From Corynebacterium sphenisci DSM 44792 (GTDB lineage: Bacteria > Actinomycetota > Actinomycetes > Mycobacteriales > Mycobacteriaceae), in contig NZ_CP009248.1 of NCBI RefSeq assembly GCF_001941505.1, forward strand, positions 1,984,001 through 2,048,000: DNA of 64,000 nt, written 5' to 3'. Below the pieces are notes generated by a model that worked only from the letters and a program-made list of their open reading frames with translations, was not told the DNA's origin and ran no database searches. Each line of letters begins with the position of its first letter. Position 1 is the stretch's first letter. Below, piece after piece: positions 51,801-61,146 of this stretch. The position numbers and the translations under genes were made by a program.

Positions 51801-53519
51801 TCAGCCGAGCGCGGCGGCCTCGTCGCGGCTGATCCGGCGCTCCCGGGCGAGCCGGAGCGCGAATCTGCGCCGCTCCCGCTCGTCGAGGTAGAGCGGGTCC
51901 TTGGCCACCCCGGCGGCCACCGAGACGGCCAGGCCCGCGGCGACCAGCAGGAAGGGCGAACCGGCCACGATCAGGATGGTCTGCAGCGCGGTGAGGGTGT
52001 CCTCCCCGCCGGTGACCAGGAAGAGCACCGCGACCAGCCCGGTCATGGTGCCCCAGATGGCGGACAGCCACGGCGAGGGGGTGGTGCGCCCGTACTGGCT
52101 CATCGTGGCCATCACCGTGGAGGCCGAATCCGCGGAGGTGATGAAGAAGGTGCCGAGCAGCACCATCGCCACCCCGGAGGCCGCCGCCGCGAAGGGCAGC
52201 TGGTCGAGCAGCCGGAAGAGGATGAACTCCGGGGTGCCGTCGCCCCAGATGCCGCGGCCGTCCCGCTCCAGGTGGATCGCGGAGCCGCCGAAGATGGCGA
52301 ACCAGGCCGCGGAGACCACCGAGGGCACCAGGATCACCCCGGCGAGGAACTCCCGGATGGTCCGGCCCCGGGAGATCCGGGCCAGGAACATGCCCACGAA
52401 GGGCGACCAGGAGATCCACCAGGCCCACCAGAACAGGGTCCAGGAGCTCAGCCACTCCCCGGCGCTGCCGTCCTGGTTCGCGGCGGTGCGGAAGGCCATC
52501 CGGGGCAGCTGGTCCAGGTAGGAGCCCACCGCCATGGGCAGCGCGTCCAGGGCGGCCACGGTGGGCCCGAGCAGCAGCACGAACAGGGCGAGCACCGAGG
52601 CGAGCACCATGTTGATGTTGGACAGCCAGCGGATACCGCGGCCCACCCCGGACATCGCCGAGGCCAGGTAGGCCACGCCGAGCACCACCACCACGGTGAC
52701 GAAGAGCCCGGTGCCGGCGGAGCCGACCAAGCCGGTGAACTCCATCCCGGCGCCGATCTGGGTGGCGCCGACCGCCAGCGAGGCGGCGGTGCCGAAGACG
52801 GTGGAGAACACCGCGAGCACGTCGATCGTCCGGCCCAGCGGGCCGGCGGCGCGTTTCGCGCCGATGAGCGGGATGAAGGCCGCGGAGATGAGCTGGGGCC
52901 GGCCCAGCCGGAAGGTGCCGTAGGCGATCGCCAGGCCCACGATGGCGTACATGGACCACGGGTGCAGGGTCCAGTGCAGCAGGGCGTGCGCGAAGGCCGC
53001 GGAGACGTCCTCCCCGGCGACCCCGGGGGGCGCGTTGCGGTAGTGGTTGAGCGGCTCGTAGGCGCCGTAGAACAGCAGGCCAATGCCCATCCCGGCGGCG
53101 AACATCATCGCGATCCAGGCCGGGGTGGAGAACTCGGGGCGCTCCTCGTCGCCGCCGAGCCGGATCGCCCCGTAGCGGGAGAAGCCCAGGGCGATCACGA
53201 ACACCACGATGGCGGTGGCGATGGTGGCGAAGAGCCAGCCCAGGTTGTCCAGGATCCAGCCCAGCGCCGCCCCGGTGACCGCGGCGAAGCCCTCCTGATC
53301 GGCCAGGCCCCAGATCACGATCCCGATCACGGCGGCCAGGGCGGGGCCGGCGACCTTGAGGTCCACCCCGCCGGGGGCGCCCTCGTCGGCGACCGCCTCG
53401 GGGGCGGCGACGGGTTCGCCGCGGCCGATCGGGTCCACCGCGGCGGCCTCGGCGGCCAGCGGGCCGCCGGCGGCGTCCCCGCCGGGGCGGCGGTCGGCGC
53501 TGTCGTCGTGCTGCTGCAT
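51801..53519 (-). CDS. BCCT transporter D
   Basis: 572 residues. ATG at 53519 (MQQHDDSADRR) with GAAAGGA before it; the frame upstream is non-coding. The signature is [20 protein letters not shown] and the loop [21 protein letters not shown]4 reads [10 protein letters not shown], a full BetP-type aromatic box. C-terminal tail DERERRRFALRLARERRIS, basic and helical but short. About 85 residues of acidic/Ala-rich N-terminus, a feature BetP uses together with the C-tail in osmosensing. Most similar to C and E. Confidence 0.91.
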   Translation of the reverse strand: MQQHDDSADRRPGGDAAGGPLAAEAAAVDPIGRGEPVAAPEAVADEGAPGGVDLKVAGPALAAVIGIVIWGLADQEGFAAVTGAALGWILDNLGWLFATIATAIVVFVIALGFSRYGAIRLGGDEERPEFSTPAWIAMMFAAGMGIGLLFYGAYEPLNHYRNAPPGVAGEDVSAAFAHALLHWTLHPWSMYAIVGLAIAYGTFRLGRPQLISAAFIPLIGAKRAAGPLGRTIDVLAVFSTVFGTAASLAVGATQIGAGMEFTGLVGSAGTGLFVTVVVVLGVAYLASAMSGVGRGIRWLSNINMVLASVLALFVLLLGPTVAALDALPMAVGSYLDQLPRMAFRTAANQDGSAGEWLSSWTLFWWAWWISWSPFVGMFLARISRGRTIREFLAGVILVPSVVSAAWFAIFGGSAIHLERDGRGIWGDGTPEFILFRLLDQLPFAAAASGVAMVLLGTFFITSADSASTVMATMSQYGRTTPSPWLSAIWGTMTGLVAVLFLVTGGEDTLTALQTILIVAGSPFLLVAAGLAVSVAAGVAKDPLYLDERERRRFALRLARERRISRDEAAALG

Positions 53520-53543
53520 GGGGGTCGTCCTTTCCCGGCGCCG

Positions 53544-53565
53544 CCCGCCCCGGATGCGGGGCGGG
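53544..53565 (-). terminator. Hairpin between BCCT E and D
   Basis: Arms CCCGCCCCG (53544-53552) and CGGGGCGGG (53557-53565) around GATG, with further imperfect pairing outside, in the 88-base gap downstream of BCCT E. Confidence 0.5.
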
Positions 53566-53607
53566 CCGCGGCGCCGGCGGTGCTGGTGCCGGTCCCGTCT
53601 CCGGGGC

Positions 53608-55332
53608 CTAGTCCCGGGCGCCGGCGCGCCCGCGGCCGTGGCCGCGGGACCGCCCGGCGTTCTTGCGCGCCTCGTGCTCGGCCATCCGGCGTTCCCGGGC
53701 GAGCTTGAGCGCGAAGCGGCGCTTCTCCTTCTCGTCGAGGTACATCGGGTCATCGCCGAGGCCGCGCACGATGGCGAACATCAGGGCGATGATGATGATC
53801 AGGAAGGGGCTGGCGGCGAGGATGGTGACGTTCTGCAGGTTGTTCAGCGCGTCCTCGCCGCCGGAGACCAGCAGCACCACGGCGATGGTGGCGGTGGTCA
53901 CGCCCCAGAAGGCGGTCACCGGCTTGGCGGCGGTGAGCCGGCCGGACTGGCTCATGGTGCCCATCACCGTGGAGGCGGAGTCCGCGGAGGTGATGAAGAA
54001 GGTGGCCAGCAGCACCATCGCGATGATCGCGGCGACCTTGCCGGCGGGCATGGTGGCCAGCAGATCGAAGAGCTGGTTCTCCGCGGTCCCGTCGCCCCAG
54101 ATGGACTCGCCGGCCTGCTCCAGGTCGATGGCGGAGCCGCCGAAGATGGCGAACCAGACCAGGGAGACCAGGGAGGGCACCAGCACCACGGTGAAGACGA
54201 ACTCGCGGATGGTCCGGCCCCGGGAGATCCGGGCGATGAACATGCCCACGAAGGGCGACCAGGACACCCACCAGGCCCAGTAGAAGATGGTCCAGCCGGC
54301 CAGCCAGTCCCCGGCGGAGGCGTTGGCGGAGCTGGCGGTGCGCGAGGCCATCTGGAAGAACTGGTCCAGGTAGGAGCCCATCGCGGTGGGGATGGTGTTG
54401 AGGATGGCCACGGTGGGGCCGACGATCAGCACGAACACCGCCAGGATGAGCGCGGCGACCATGTTGAAGTTGGAGATGTACTGGATGCCCTTGCTCACCC
54501 CGGACAGGGCGGAGACCAGGAAGGCGGCGCCGAGGACGACGATGATGCCGACCAGGGTCCAGGTGCCCGGGTTGGCCAGGATCCCGGTCTTGCCCAGCCC
54601 CGCGGCGATCTGCAGCACGCCGATGCCCAGGGAGGCGGCGGTGCCGAAGACGGTGGCGAAGATGGCCAGGATGTCGATCACCCGGCCCAGCGGGCCCTCG
54701 GCGCGCTTGGCGCCGATGAGCGGGATGAAGGCCGCGGAGATGAGCTGCTTGCGGCCCAGCCGGAAGGTGCCGTAGGCGATCGCCAGGCCCACGATGGCGT
54801 AGAGCGACCAGGGGTGCAGCGTCCAGTGGAACATGGTGGTGGCCAGGGCGGTGCCCACCTCGTGCTCGCCGTGGCCGGGCACCGGGGTGCGGTAGTGGCT
54901 GAGCGGTTCGGCGACGCCGTAGAACAGCAGGCCGATGCCCATCCCGGCGGCGAACATCATCGCGATCCAGCTGGGCGTGGTGAACTCGGGCTCCTCATCG
55001 TCCTGGCCGAGGCGGATATGCCCGAACTTGGACACCGCGATGGCGATGATGAAGAAGACGAACACGGTGCCGGCGAGCACGAACAGCCAGCCGAAGTCGG
55101 CGACCACGGAGTCCAGCGCGGAGCCGGCGAAGCCGGAGAAGGATTCCGGGGCGATGAGCCCCCAGGCGACGACGGCGAGCAGCAGCACCCCGGCGGGGCC
55201 GGCGACCTTCCAGTCGATCGGCGCGGAATCGTCCTCGGCCGGTGGCGCGGGCATGTGCTCGGTGGCGACGGGCGCGAGGGCCTCGGGGTCGGCCCCGGGC
55301 GCGCCGGCCCCGGAAGGAGTCGAGTCAGTCAT
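53608..55332 (-). CDS. betP: BCCT transporter E, closest to glycine-betaine carrier BetP
   Basis: 574 residues. The loop is [21 protein letters not shown]4 [10 protein letters not shown] and the signature [20 protein letters not shown]. Its C-tail ([26 protein letters not shown] followed by Arg/Gly) resembles the long, basic osmosensor tail of C. glutamicum BetP, the longest tail of the five. It lies next to rsmI and pmt, the same neighbourhood as betP in C. glutamicum. It is therefore the best BetP orthologue; the others look like copies or additions. ATG at 55332; ribosome site is weak. Na+-coupled betaine uptake in hyperosmotic stress is inferred. Confidence 0.88.
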   Translation of the reverse strand: MTDSTPSGAGAPGADPEALAPVATEHMPAPPAEDDSAPIDWKVAGPAGVLLLAVVAWGLIAPESFSGFAGSALDSVVADFGWLFVLAGTVFVFFIIAIAVSKFGHIRLGQDDEEPEFTTPSWIAMMFAAGMGIGLLFYGVAEPLSHYRTPVPGHGEHEVGTALATTMFHWTLHPWSLYAIVGLAIAYGTFRLGRKQLISAAFIPLIGAKRAEGPLGRVIDILAIFATVFGTAASLGIGVLQIAAGLGKTGILANPGTWTLVGIIVVLGAAFLVSALSGVSKGIQYISNFNMVAALILAVFVLIVGPTVAILNTIPTAMGSYLDQFFQMASRTASSANASAGDWLAGWTIFYWAWWVSWSPFVGMFIARISRGRTIREFVFTVVLVPSLVSLVWFAIFGGSAIDLEQAGESIWGDGTAENQLFDLLATMPAGKVAAIIAMVLLATFFITSADSASTVMGTMSQSGRLTAAKPVTAFWGVTTATIAVVLLVSGGEDALNNLQNVTILAASPFLIIIIALMFAIVRGLGDDPMYLDEKEKRRFALKLARERRMAEHEARKNAGRSRGHGRGRAGARD

Positions 55333-55478
55333 GCGAACAGGGTGACCGGGGTGCGGGGGGCTTTTCAAATCGGGGCAGGCCCGTACGCTGCGCCTTTTCG
55401 TTTTCGTGCAGTTGGTGAACGCCGATAGCGGCAGGTAGATCGCGCCTTCGACGGCAAAACATCACAGGTTCATAACAA

Positions 55479-56387
55479 TTATCCGGGAGCCTCCCCGGCG
55501 CCGCCGGATCGGGCCCGCAGCACCTCCTCGTAGAGCTCCCGGGGGCGCACCCCGGACCCCGGGTGGGCGGCGAGGACCTCCCGGCAGGCCTGCTTCAGCC
55601 GCACCCCGGACGCGGCCCGCCGCTCCACGGCGGCGACCAGCTCCGCCGGATCCGCCGCCGGGGCCTCCCCCGCCCCGTCGAGCACCACCGTGATCTCCCC
55701 GCGCAGCCCGCCGGCGGCCCAGTCCGCGAGCTCGCCGAGGCCGCCGCGGCGGACCTCCTCATGGGTCTTGGTCAGCTCCCGGGCCACCGCCGCCCGCCGC
55801 TCCGCGCCGAGCACCTCCGCGGCGTCGGCGAGGGTGGCCGCGATCCGGTGCGGGGACTCGAAGAAGCACACCGCCCGGCGTTCGCCGCGCAGCGACTCCA
55901 GCCAGGCCCGGCGGGGCCCGGCCTTGCGCGGGGCGAAGCCGTCGAAGATGAACCGGCCCACCCCCAGCCCGGACAGCGCCAGCGCCGCGGTCACCGCCGA
56001 GGGCCCGGGCAGGCAGGTCACCGGCACCCCGGCGGCATGCGCGGCGGCGACCACGCCCAGGCCCGGGTCCGAGACCACCGGCATCCCGGCGTCGCTGACC
56101 ACCAGCACCTTCGCCCCGGCCCGGGCCGCGTCGACGAGCTCCGCGGCGCGGCCGTCCTCGTTGTGGTCGAAATTGGACACCACCCGGGCGCGGATCGGCA
56201 CCTCCAGGGCGGCGGCCAGCGCCCGGGTGCGCCGGGTGTCCTCGGCGGCGATCAGGTCCGCATCCGCCAGCGCATCGCGCAGCCGCTCCCCGGCGTCGCC
56301 GGCATTGCCCAGCGGGGTGGCGGCCAGGGTGATCCCGGGACGCAGCGGATGCCGGGGGCGGGCGGGGCGGGCGGGGCGATCGGGCAT
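55479..56387 (-). CDS. rsmI: 16S rRNA (cytidine1402-2'-O)-methyltransferase
   Basis: RsmI methylates the ribose of C1402 in 16S rRNA, at the P site. 302 residues: N-terminal LAATPLGNAGD, AAEDTRRTRALA, SNFDHNE, LVVSDAGMPVVSDPG and LPGPSAVTAALALSGL are the tetrapyrrole-methylase-fold motifs of this enzyme; the C-terminal KTHEEVRRGG and GEITVVL follow. Lies between the BCCT array and divergent pmt, matching the C. glutamicum order. ATG at 56387. Confidence 0.95.
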   Translation of the reverse strand: MPDRPARPARPRHPLRPGITLAATPLGNAGDAGERLRDALADADLIAAEDTRRTRALAAALEVPIRARVVSNFDHNEDGRAAELVDAARAGAKVLVVSDAGMPVVSDPGLGVVAAAHAAGVPVTCLPGPSAVTAALALSGLGVGRFIFDGFAPRKAGPRRAWLESLRGERRAVCFFESPHRIAATLADAAEVLGAERRAAVARELTKTHEEVRRGGLGELADWAAGGLRGEITVVLDGAGEAPAADPAELVAAVERRAASGVRLKQACREVLAAHPGSGVRPRELYEEVLRARSGGAGEAPG

Positions 56388-56506
56388 GCGGCCAGCCTAT
56401 CCCCCGCAGCCGCGGCCCCGCGCCCGGCGGCCGGGGTCACCCGGGGCGGCCCCCGCCCGGCGCGACCGGGGCGGGCCGGCGCCGCGCAGGCCCTAGACTC
56501 GACCGG

Positions 56507-58198
56507 GTGAGCCCCGAGCCCCCGACCCGCGAGGACCCCGCCGCCGCCGCACCGGCCGCCGCCCGCCCGGCGCGGCCCGGCCGGCGCGGCGCCCTTGCCC
56601 GGCTGCGCGGCCGGTGGCGCCGGCGCCGCCGCGGGGGCGCGCACCGGCTGCCCGCCGCCCCCCGGGGCCCCCGGGAGCCGGTGCCGCTGACCCGCCTGGA
56701 CCGGGTGATCCTCACCGTGCTCGGGCTGCTCGCCGCGCTGACCCGGCTGACCGGGCTGACCCGGCCCACCGACCACGGCACCCCGGTGTTCGACGAGAAG
56801 CACTACGTGCCGCAGGCCTGGCAGATGCTGCGCTCCACCCGGGGCACCCTCGCCGGGATCGCCGGCGGCGGCATCGAGGACAACCCCGGATTCGGCCTGG
56901 TGGTGCACCCGCCGGTGGCCAAGCGGGTGCTCGCCATCGGGGAATGGCTGCTCGGCTACGGCCCCGCCGGCTGGCGGGTGATGTCCGCCCTGGCCGGGGT
57001 GGCGGTGGTGCTGCTGCTGGTCGACGCCGCCCGCCGGCTCACCGGCTCCCGGGTCGCGATGGTCGCCGCCGGGGTGCTCGGCATCTGCGACGGGGTGCTC
57101 TTCGTCGGCTCCCGGGTGGGCATGCTGGACATGATCCAGACCCTGTTCATCCTCGCCGCGGCCTGGGCGCTGCTGGTGGACCGGGATCGGCAGGCCCGCC
57201 GGCTCGCCGACTGGGCGCGGGGGCGCGAGGCCGCCGCCGCGGCGGGACCGGCCGGCGCGGCCGCCGCCGCCGACGCCGCCTTCGGCCCCCGGCTTCCCTG
57301 GCGCTGGTGGCGCTTCGCCGCCGGGGTGGCCCTCGGCCTGGCCCTGGGCGTGAAATGGTCCGGGCTGTACTACATGGCGGCCTTCGGGCTGTGGAGCGTG
57401 TTCACCGATCTCGCGGACCGGCGCCGGGCCGGGGCGGCGCACCCGGTGCTCGGCGCCCTGCGCCGGGACACCCTCCCGGCGCTGGGCCACCTGGTGGCGG
57501 TGCCGCTGGGGACCTACCTCATGTCCTGGCGCTCCTGGTTCGCCCAGGAGACCTCGGTGTACCGGCACCTGCCCGCCGACCAGGCCGAACCGGGGTTCGC
57601 CGCCGCGGCCGGCTGGCCGGAGCCGATCCGCAATTTCCTGCACTACCAGCGCGGGGTGCTGGAGTTCCACGCCTCGCTGACCACCTCCGGGGGCCACCAC
57701 CACCCCTGGGAGTCGAAGCCCTGGCAGTGGCTGTGGGCGGGCCGGCCGATGCTCTACTACTCCAGCGAGGGCGACTGCGCCGAGGGGATGCGCTGCACCG
57801 CCCGGCAGATGCTCTTCGGCACCCCGCCGATCTGGTGGCTGCTCACCCCGGTGCTGGCCTGGGCGGCATGGCGGCTGATCCGGCGCCTGGACCGCCGGCT
57901 GGCGCTGCCGGTGACCGGGGCGGTGGCCTCCTGGCTGCCCTGGGCGGTGGCCCAGGACCGGCAGATGTACTTCTTCTACGCCACCGCGCTCATCCCCTTC
58001 GGGATCCTGGCCTTCGCCACCGCGGCCGCCGATCTCGCCGGTTGGCGGGTCCGCGGCCGCCGGGTGGGCCTGGGCCTGGTCGCCCTGTACCTGGCCCTGG
58101 TGGTGGCCGCCTTCGCCTTCTGGTACCCGATCCTGGCCGGGCTGGCGCTGCCGGAGGCCTCCGCCGGGCTGCGCTTCTGGCTGCCCTCCTGGCGCTGA
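56507..58198 (+). CDS. pmt: Polyprenyl-phosphate-mannose protein mannosyltransferase
   Basis: Integral membrane O-mannosyltransferase acting on secreted proteins from polyprenyl-phosphate mannose (GT39/PMT). 563 residues from a GTG at 56507. The first about 65 are basic and Pro-rich, then about ten helices. The external loop 1 has the catalytic acidic pair in PVFDEKHYVPQAW (Asp-Glu), the hallmark of the family; later KWSGLYYMAAFGLW and ESKPWQWLWAGRP, also PMT-conserved. Divergent from rsmI. Its promoter lies in the 119-base gap. Confidence 0.93.
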   Translation: MSPEPPTREDPAAAAPAAARPARPGRRGALARLRGRWRRRRRGGAHRLPAAPRGPREPVPLTRLDRVILTVLGLLAALTRLTGLTRPTDHGTPVFDEKHYVPQAWQMLRSTRGTLAGIAGGGIEDNPGFGLVVHPPVAKRVLAIGEWLLGYGPAGWRVMSALAGVAVVLLLVDAARRLTGSRVAMVAAGVLGICDGVLFVGSRVGMLDMIQTLFILAAAWALLVDRDRQARRLADWARGREAAAAAGPAGAAAAADAAFGPRLPWRWWRFAAGVALGLALGVKWSGLYYMAAFGLWSVFTDLADRRRAGAAHPVLGALRRDTLPALGHLVAVPLGTYLMSWRSWFAQETSVYRHLPADQAEPGFAAAAGWPEPIRNFLHYQRGVLEFHASLTTSGGHHHPWESKPWQWLWAGRPMLYYSSEGDCAEGMRCTARQMLFGTPPIWWLLTPVLAWAAWRLIRRLDRRLALPVTGAVASWLPWAVAQDRQMYFFYATALIPFGILAFATAAADLAGWRVRGRRVGLGLVALYLALVVAAFAFWYPILAGLALPEASAGLRFWLPSWR

Positions 58199-58208
58199 GC
58201 GCGGGGCC

Positions 58209-58934
58209 TCAGCGGCCCGGGCCGGCCCCGGGCCGGGGCGGCACCCCGGCGACCGGCAGCCCGGCGGCGGCCCGCCACGCCTCGGCGATCGCCCGCGGGG
58301 TGTAGCCGCCCAACCACACCACGGTGAGCACCCCGGCGGTGGCGAACATCAGCGCCAGCCGCACCAGATCCGCGGCATCCGCGGCGCCGAGCACCAGCGC
58401 CCGGGTGGCGAAGCCGGCGGAGAACATCGCCGCCGCCCCGTAGACCGGGGCCATCGCCGCGGCCACCTGCGGCCGCCACGCCGCCCAGAACAGCCCCGCG
58501 GCCAGGGCCAGGCGCAGCGCCGCCGCGTCCACCGCGTAGCCCGCGCCGGGATCCTCCACGGCGGCGCCGGCGGCCCCGCCGAGCAGCCGCCCCGCGGCGA
58601 CGAGATCGCCGATGCCCCACACCACGTAGGCCAGGCCGAAGGCGATGAGCACCCCGCGGGCGGCGCCGGCGACCAGCCGCCAGGCCCGCTCCCGGCGGCG
58701 GCGCTGCGGTTCCACGGTGGTGAGGATCCGCTCGGAGAGCTCCGCGAAATCCACCCCGGGCGGTTCCGCGGCCGGGCCCATGAGCAGGGAGCGGTTCACC
58801 GCCACGGCCTTCTCGAACCAGCCGCGGCAGTCGGCGCAGGCGTCGAGGTGGGCGTCGACGACGTCATCCTCGCCGGGGGCGTCCTCCCCGTCCAGGCGGG
58901 CGGACAGGGCGGCGCGCACCGCCTCGCAATCCAC
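58209..58934 (-). CDS. Zinc-finger (HC2) membrane protein, anti-sigma-like
   Basis: 241 residues. The N-terminal 60 residues hold HLDACADCRGW with an upstream Cys (MDCEAV), the zf-HC2 motif of ZAS anti-sigma factors. A linker follows, then about five membrane helices (about 90-235). Anti-sigma factors usually lie beside an ECF sigma gene; none is here, so the protein could be an orphan regulator or a membrane protein that merely carries a zinc finger. Start is a GTG at 58934. It follows the DoxX gene by nine bases, so the two are likely coupled. Confidence 0.82.
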   Translation of the reverse strand: MDCEAVRAALSARLDGEDAPGEDDVVDAHLDACADCRGWFEKAVAVNRSLLMGPAAEPPGVDFAELSERILTTVEPQRRRRERAWRLVAGAARGVLIAFGLAYVVWGIGDLVAAGRLLGGAAGAAVEDPGAGYAVDAAALRLALAAGLFWAAWRPQVAAAMAPVYGAAAMFSAGFATRALVLGAADAADLVRLALMFATAGVLTVVWLGGYTPRAIAEAWRAAAGLPVAGVPPRPGAGPGR

Positions 58935-58943
58935 GGCCGCCGC

Positions 58944-59348
58944 CTACCGGGTGAAGGCCCGGTCGAGGCTGGCCCGGCCGGCGCCGAAGGCGACCACCAC
59001 GACCAGGCCGGCGATGAGGGCGAGCACCAGCTCGGCGCCGCCGTCGGCGACGAAGAGGCCGTGGCCCAGGTGCACGAACCAGAAGGCGCCGGCCATCTCG
59101 ATGAGCAGCACCCCGGCCACCGCGGGGGCGAGCAGGCCGAGGATGAGCAGCGCCCCGCAGACCATCTCCACCACGGCGACCAGCCACACGGTGAGCTTCG
59201 CCTGCGGGATCCCGGCGGCGACGAAGTAGCCCACGGTGGCATCCACGCCGACGCCGAAGACCTTGTCGAACCCGTGCGCGACGAAGATGATCCCCAGCAC
59301 CAGGCGGAGGATCAGCAGCGCTGCATCGCGTACGGCGGGTCGGTCCAT
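58944..59348 (-). CDS. DoxX family membrane protein 1
   Basis: 134 residues with four helices: ALLILRLVLGIIFVAHGFDKVF, KLTVWLVAVVEMVCGALLILGL, AVAGVLLIEMAGAFWFVHLG and ELVLALIAGLVVVVAFGAGR, the DoxX pattern. In mycobacteria a DoxX works with SodA and SseA in redox protection. A start three codons earlier is also possible. Shares about 40 percent obvious identity with DoxX 2 at 60428 by eye. Confidence 0.85.
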   Translation of the reverse strand: MDRPAVRDAALLILRLVLGIIFVAHGFDKVFGVGVDATVGYFVAAGIPQAKLTVWLVAVVEMVCGALLILGLLAPAVAGVLLIEMAGAFWFVHLGHGLFVADGGAELVLALIAGLVVVVAFGAGRASLDRAFTR

Positions 59349-59426
59349 GGCGGTCATGCTACCGCGCGTCGCCCCCGCCCCGGGCGAGGCCGCCCGGCCC
59401 CGCGGCGCATCGGATACGTTCAGGGC

Positions 59427-60362
59427 ATGAACATCATCCGCGCCCGCCGCACCCCACCGGATCTGCGGGGTCGGGTGGCGCTGGTGGTCGGCGCCCGCGG
59501 CGGCATCGGCGCCGCGGTGACCGCCGCCCTGGCCGCCGCCGGGGCCGAGGTGATCGCCGCGGATCTGCCGGCGGTCCCGCCGGCCCCGGCCGCGCCGGCC
59601 CCCGGGTCGGGCCGGATCACCCAGGTCGCCGCCCGGGCCGGGGACGCCGCCGGGGCCGCGGCCCTGGTGGACCGGGTGGCCGCCGCGCATGGCCGGATCG
59701 ACCTGCTCGTGCACGCCGCCGGCCGGGTGTCCCTGGAGCCCTTCGCCGAGCGGGATCCGGGGGACGTCGCCGATGAGCTGCACCTGAACCTGCACTCCCC
59801 GCTGCACCTCATCTCCGCCGCGCTGCCCGCACTGCGCGCCGGCCGGCTGGCCGGGGCGCACCCGACCCGGCGCGGGCCCCGCCGCCGGCGCCCGCCCCGG
59901 GCCCAGGTGGTGGTGCTCTGCTCCCTCGGCGGGGTCATGCCGATGCCCGGCCAGGCGATCTACGCCGCCTCCAAGTTCGGGCTGCGCGGGGCGCTGCTCT
60001 CCCTGGCCATGGAGCTGCGCGCCGAGGGGGTGGCGGTGACCTCGGTGCTGCCCGGGGCGGTGGACACCCCGATGCTCGCCGCGGAGGCCGCCGGCGGCGG
60101 CAATGCGCTGCAGTTCCTCGGCGACCCGGCCACCCCCGCCGACGTCGCGGGGCGGATCCTGGGCGCGGTGGGCGCCGCGATCGCCGGCCGGCCGGTGGCC
60201 GAGGTCTACCCGGGCCGGGTGGAGGGCCTCGCCGCCCGGGTGGCGATGCTGCACCCGCCGGTGCTGCCGGCGGCGCTGACCCTGCTGGAGCCGCTGGGCC
60301 GGCGGGGCATGGCCCGGTACCGCCGGCGGCTCCGCGCCCGCCCGGCGCCGCCGGCGGGCTGA
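59427..60362 (+). CDS. Short-chain dehydrogenase/reductase
   Basis: 311 residues. Rossmann motif ALVVGARGGIGAAV, a NAG-like HAAGRVS, and the catalytic region LCSLGG with YAASK. The position after YAASK (FGLRGALLSLAMELRAEGVAV) fits classical SDRs. Residues about 145-155 contain an unusual Arg-rich insertion (TRRGPRRRRPP) before the catalytic strand. Cofactor is likely NADP(H) or NAD(H); not decidable. It is divergent from DoxX 1 and converges on DoxX 2. Confidence 0.88.
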   Translation: MNIIRARRTPPDLRGRVALVVGARGGIGAAVTAALAAAGAEVIAADLPAVPPAPAAPAPGSGRITQVAARAGDAAGAAALVDRVAAAHGRIDLLVHAAGRVSLEPFAERDPGDVADELHLNLHSPLHLISAALPALRAGRLAGAHPTRRGPRRRRPPRAQVVVLCSLGGVMPMPGQAIYAASKFGLRGALLSLAMELRAEGVAVTSVLPGAVDTPMLAAEAAGGGNALQFLGDPATPADVAGRILGAVGAAIAGRPVAEVYPGRVEGLAARVAMLHPPVLPAALTLLEPLGRRGMARYRRRLRARPAPPAG

Positions 60363-60387
60363 AGGAGGGGCCGCCGGGCACGGCGAC

Positions 60388-60411
60388 GGCCCCCGCCATC
60401 TGGCGGGGGCC
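60388..60411. terminator. Convergent hairpin terminator
   Basis: Eleven-base arms GGCCCCCGCCA (60388-60398) and its complement (60401-60411) around a two-base loop, between the dehydrogenase and DoxX 2. Confidence 0.7.
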
Positions 60412-60427
60412 GGGGGTCGGGCGGGGC

Positions 60428-60865
60428 TCAGGCCTTAGCGGGGGCGGGGGTGCGCGCGGAGCGGATCAGGTGGTGCAGGGAGATCCGGCCGGGGCCCATG
60501 AGCAGCGGCACCACCAGCGCGGCGATGATCACCACGACCAGCTGGGCGCCGCCCTCGTCGGTGACCAGCGGGGTGCCGGCGTGCACGAAGACGTAGGCGC
60601 CCACCATGATGAACAGCAGCACCCCGGCGGCGATCCGGGTGAGCAGCCCGATGAGCAGGGCCACCCCGCAGACCAGCTCGCCGACCGCGGTGAACCACGC
60701 GGAGGCCTCCGCCAGCGGCACCCCGGACTTGGCGAACATCCCGCCGAGGGCCTCCGGGCCGGTGAAGAAGAGCTTGTGCCACCCGTGGGCGACGAAGACG
60801 ATCCCGAGGCCCAGCCGGAGGATGAGGAGGGCCACGTCCTGTGAGGTTTGCCTGTTCATCATCAT
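60428..60865 (-). CDS. DoxX family membrane protein 2
   Basis: 145 residues, four helices in the DoxX arrangement (ALLILRLGLGIVFVAHGWHKLFF and so on), with a C-terminal basic tail. Three consecutive ATG codons (60865, 60862, 60859) make the exact start uncertain; GAGG lies 13 bases before the first. Paralogue of DoxX 1, on the other side of the dehydrogenase. Confidence 0.85.
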   Translation of the reverse strand: MMMNRQTSQDVALLILRLGLGIVFVAHGWHKLFFTGPEALGGMFAKSGVPLAEASAWFTAVGELVCGVALLIGLLTRIAAGVLLFIMVGAYVFVHAGTPLVTDEGGAQLVVVIIAALVVPLLMGPGRISLHHLIRSARTPAPAKA

Positions 60866-60920
60866 GACGTTACGCCTCACCGGGCGCCGGCGGAACCCTT
60901 TCCCCGCCCCCGGAACGCCC

Positions 60921-60950
60921 ACGACCCCCGCCCTGGCGGGCGGGGGTCGT
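60921..60950 (-). terminator. Terminator of tRNA-Ala
   Basis: Twelve-base perfect arms (60921-60932, 60939-60950), seven bases beyond the tRNA 3' end on the minus strand. Confidence 0.75.
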
Positions 60951-60956
60951 GGCCGG

Positions 60957-61032
60957 TGGTGGAGCTAAGGGGAATCGAACCCCTGACCTTCTCGATGCGA
61001 ACGAGACGCGCTACCAACTGCGCTATAGCCCC
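60957..61032 (-). tRNA. tRNA-Ala (CGC)
   Basis: 76 bases including encoded CCA. Acceptor stem GGGGCTA / TAGCTCC, D-arm AGCGCAGTTGGTAGCGC, anticodon loop TTCGCAT (anticodon CGC, reads GCG), T-arm AGGGG-TTCGATT-CCCCT. The acceptor includes a G:T wobble at the third pair, as usual in tRNA-Ala. Confidence 0.93.
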
Positions 61033-61146
61033 GGACGCAACCGCGGCCCGGCGGGGACCGCGATTGCGACGTCGCTCATCCTAGCAACGCCGCCGCCGCG
61101 GGGCCAAACCGCCCGGTCGGGCGGGCGCCGCGGCCGGCGGCGGACC

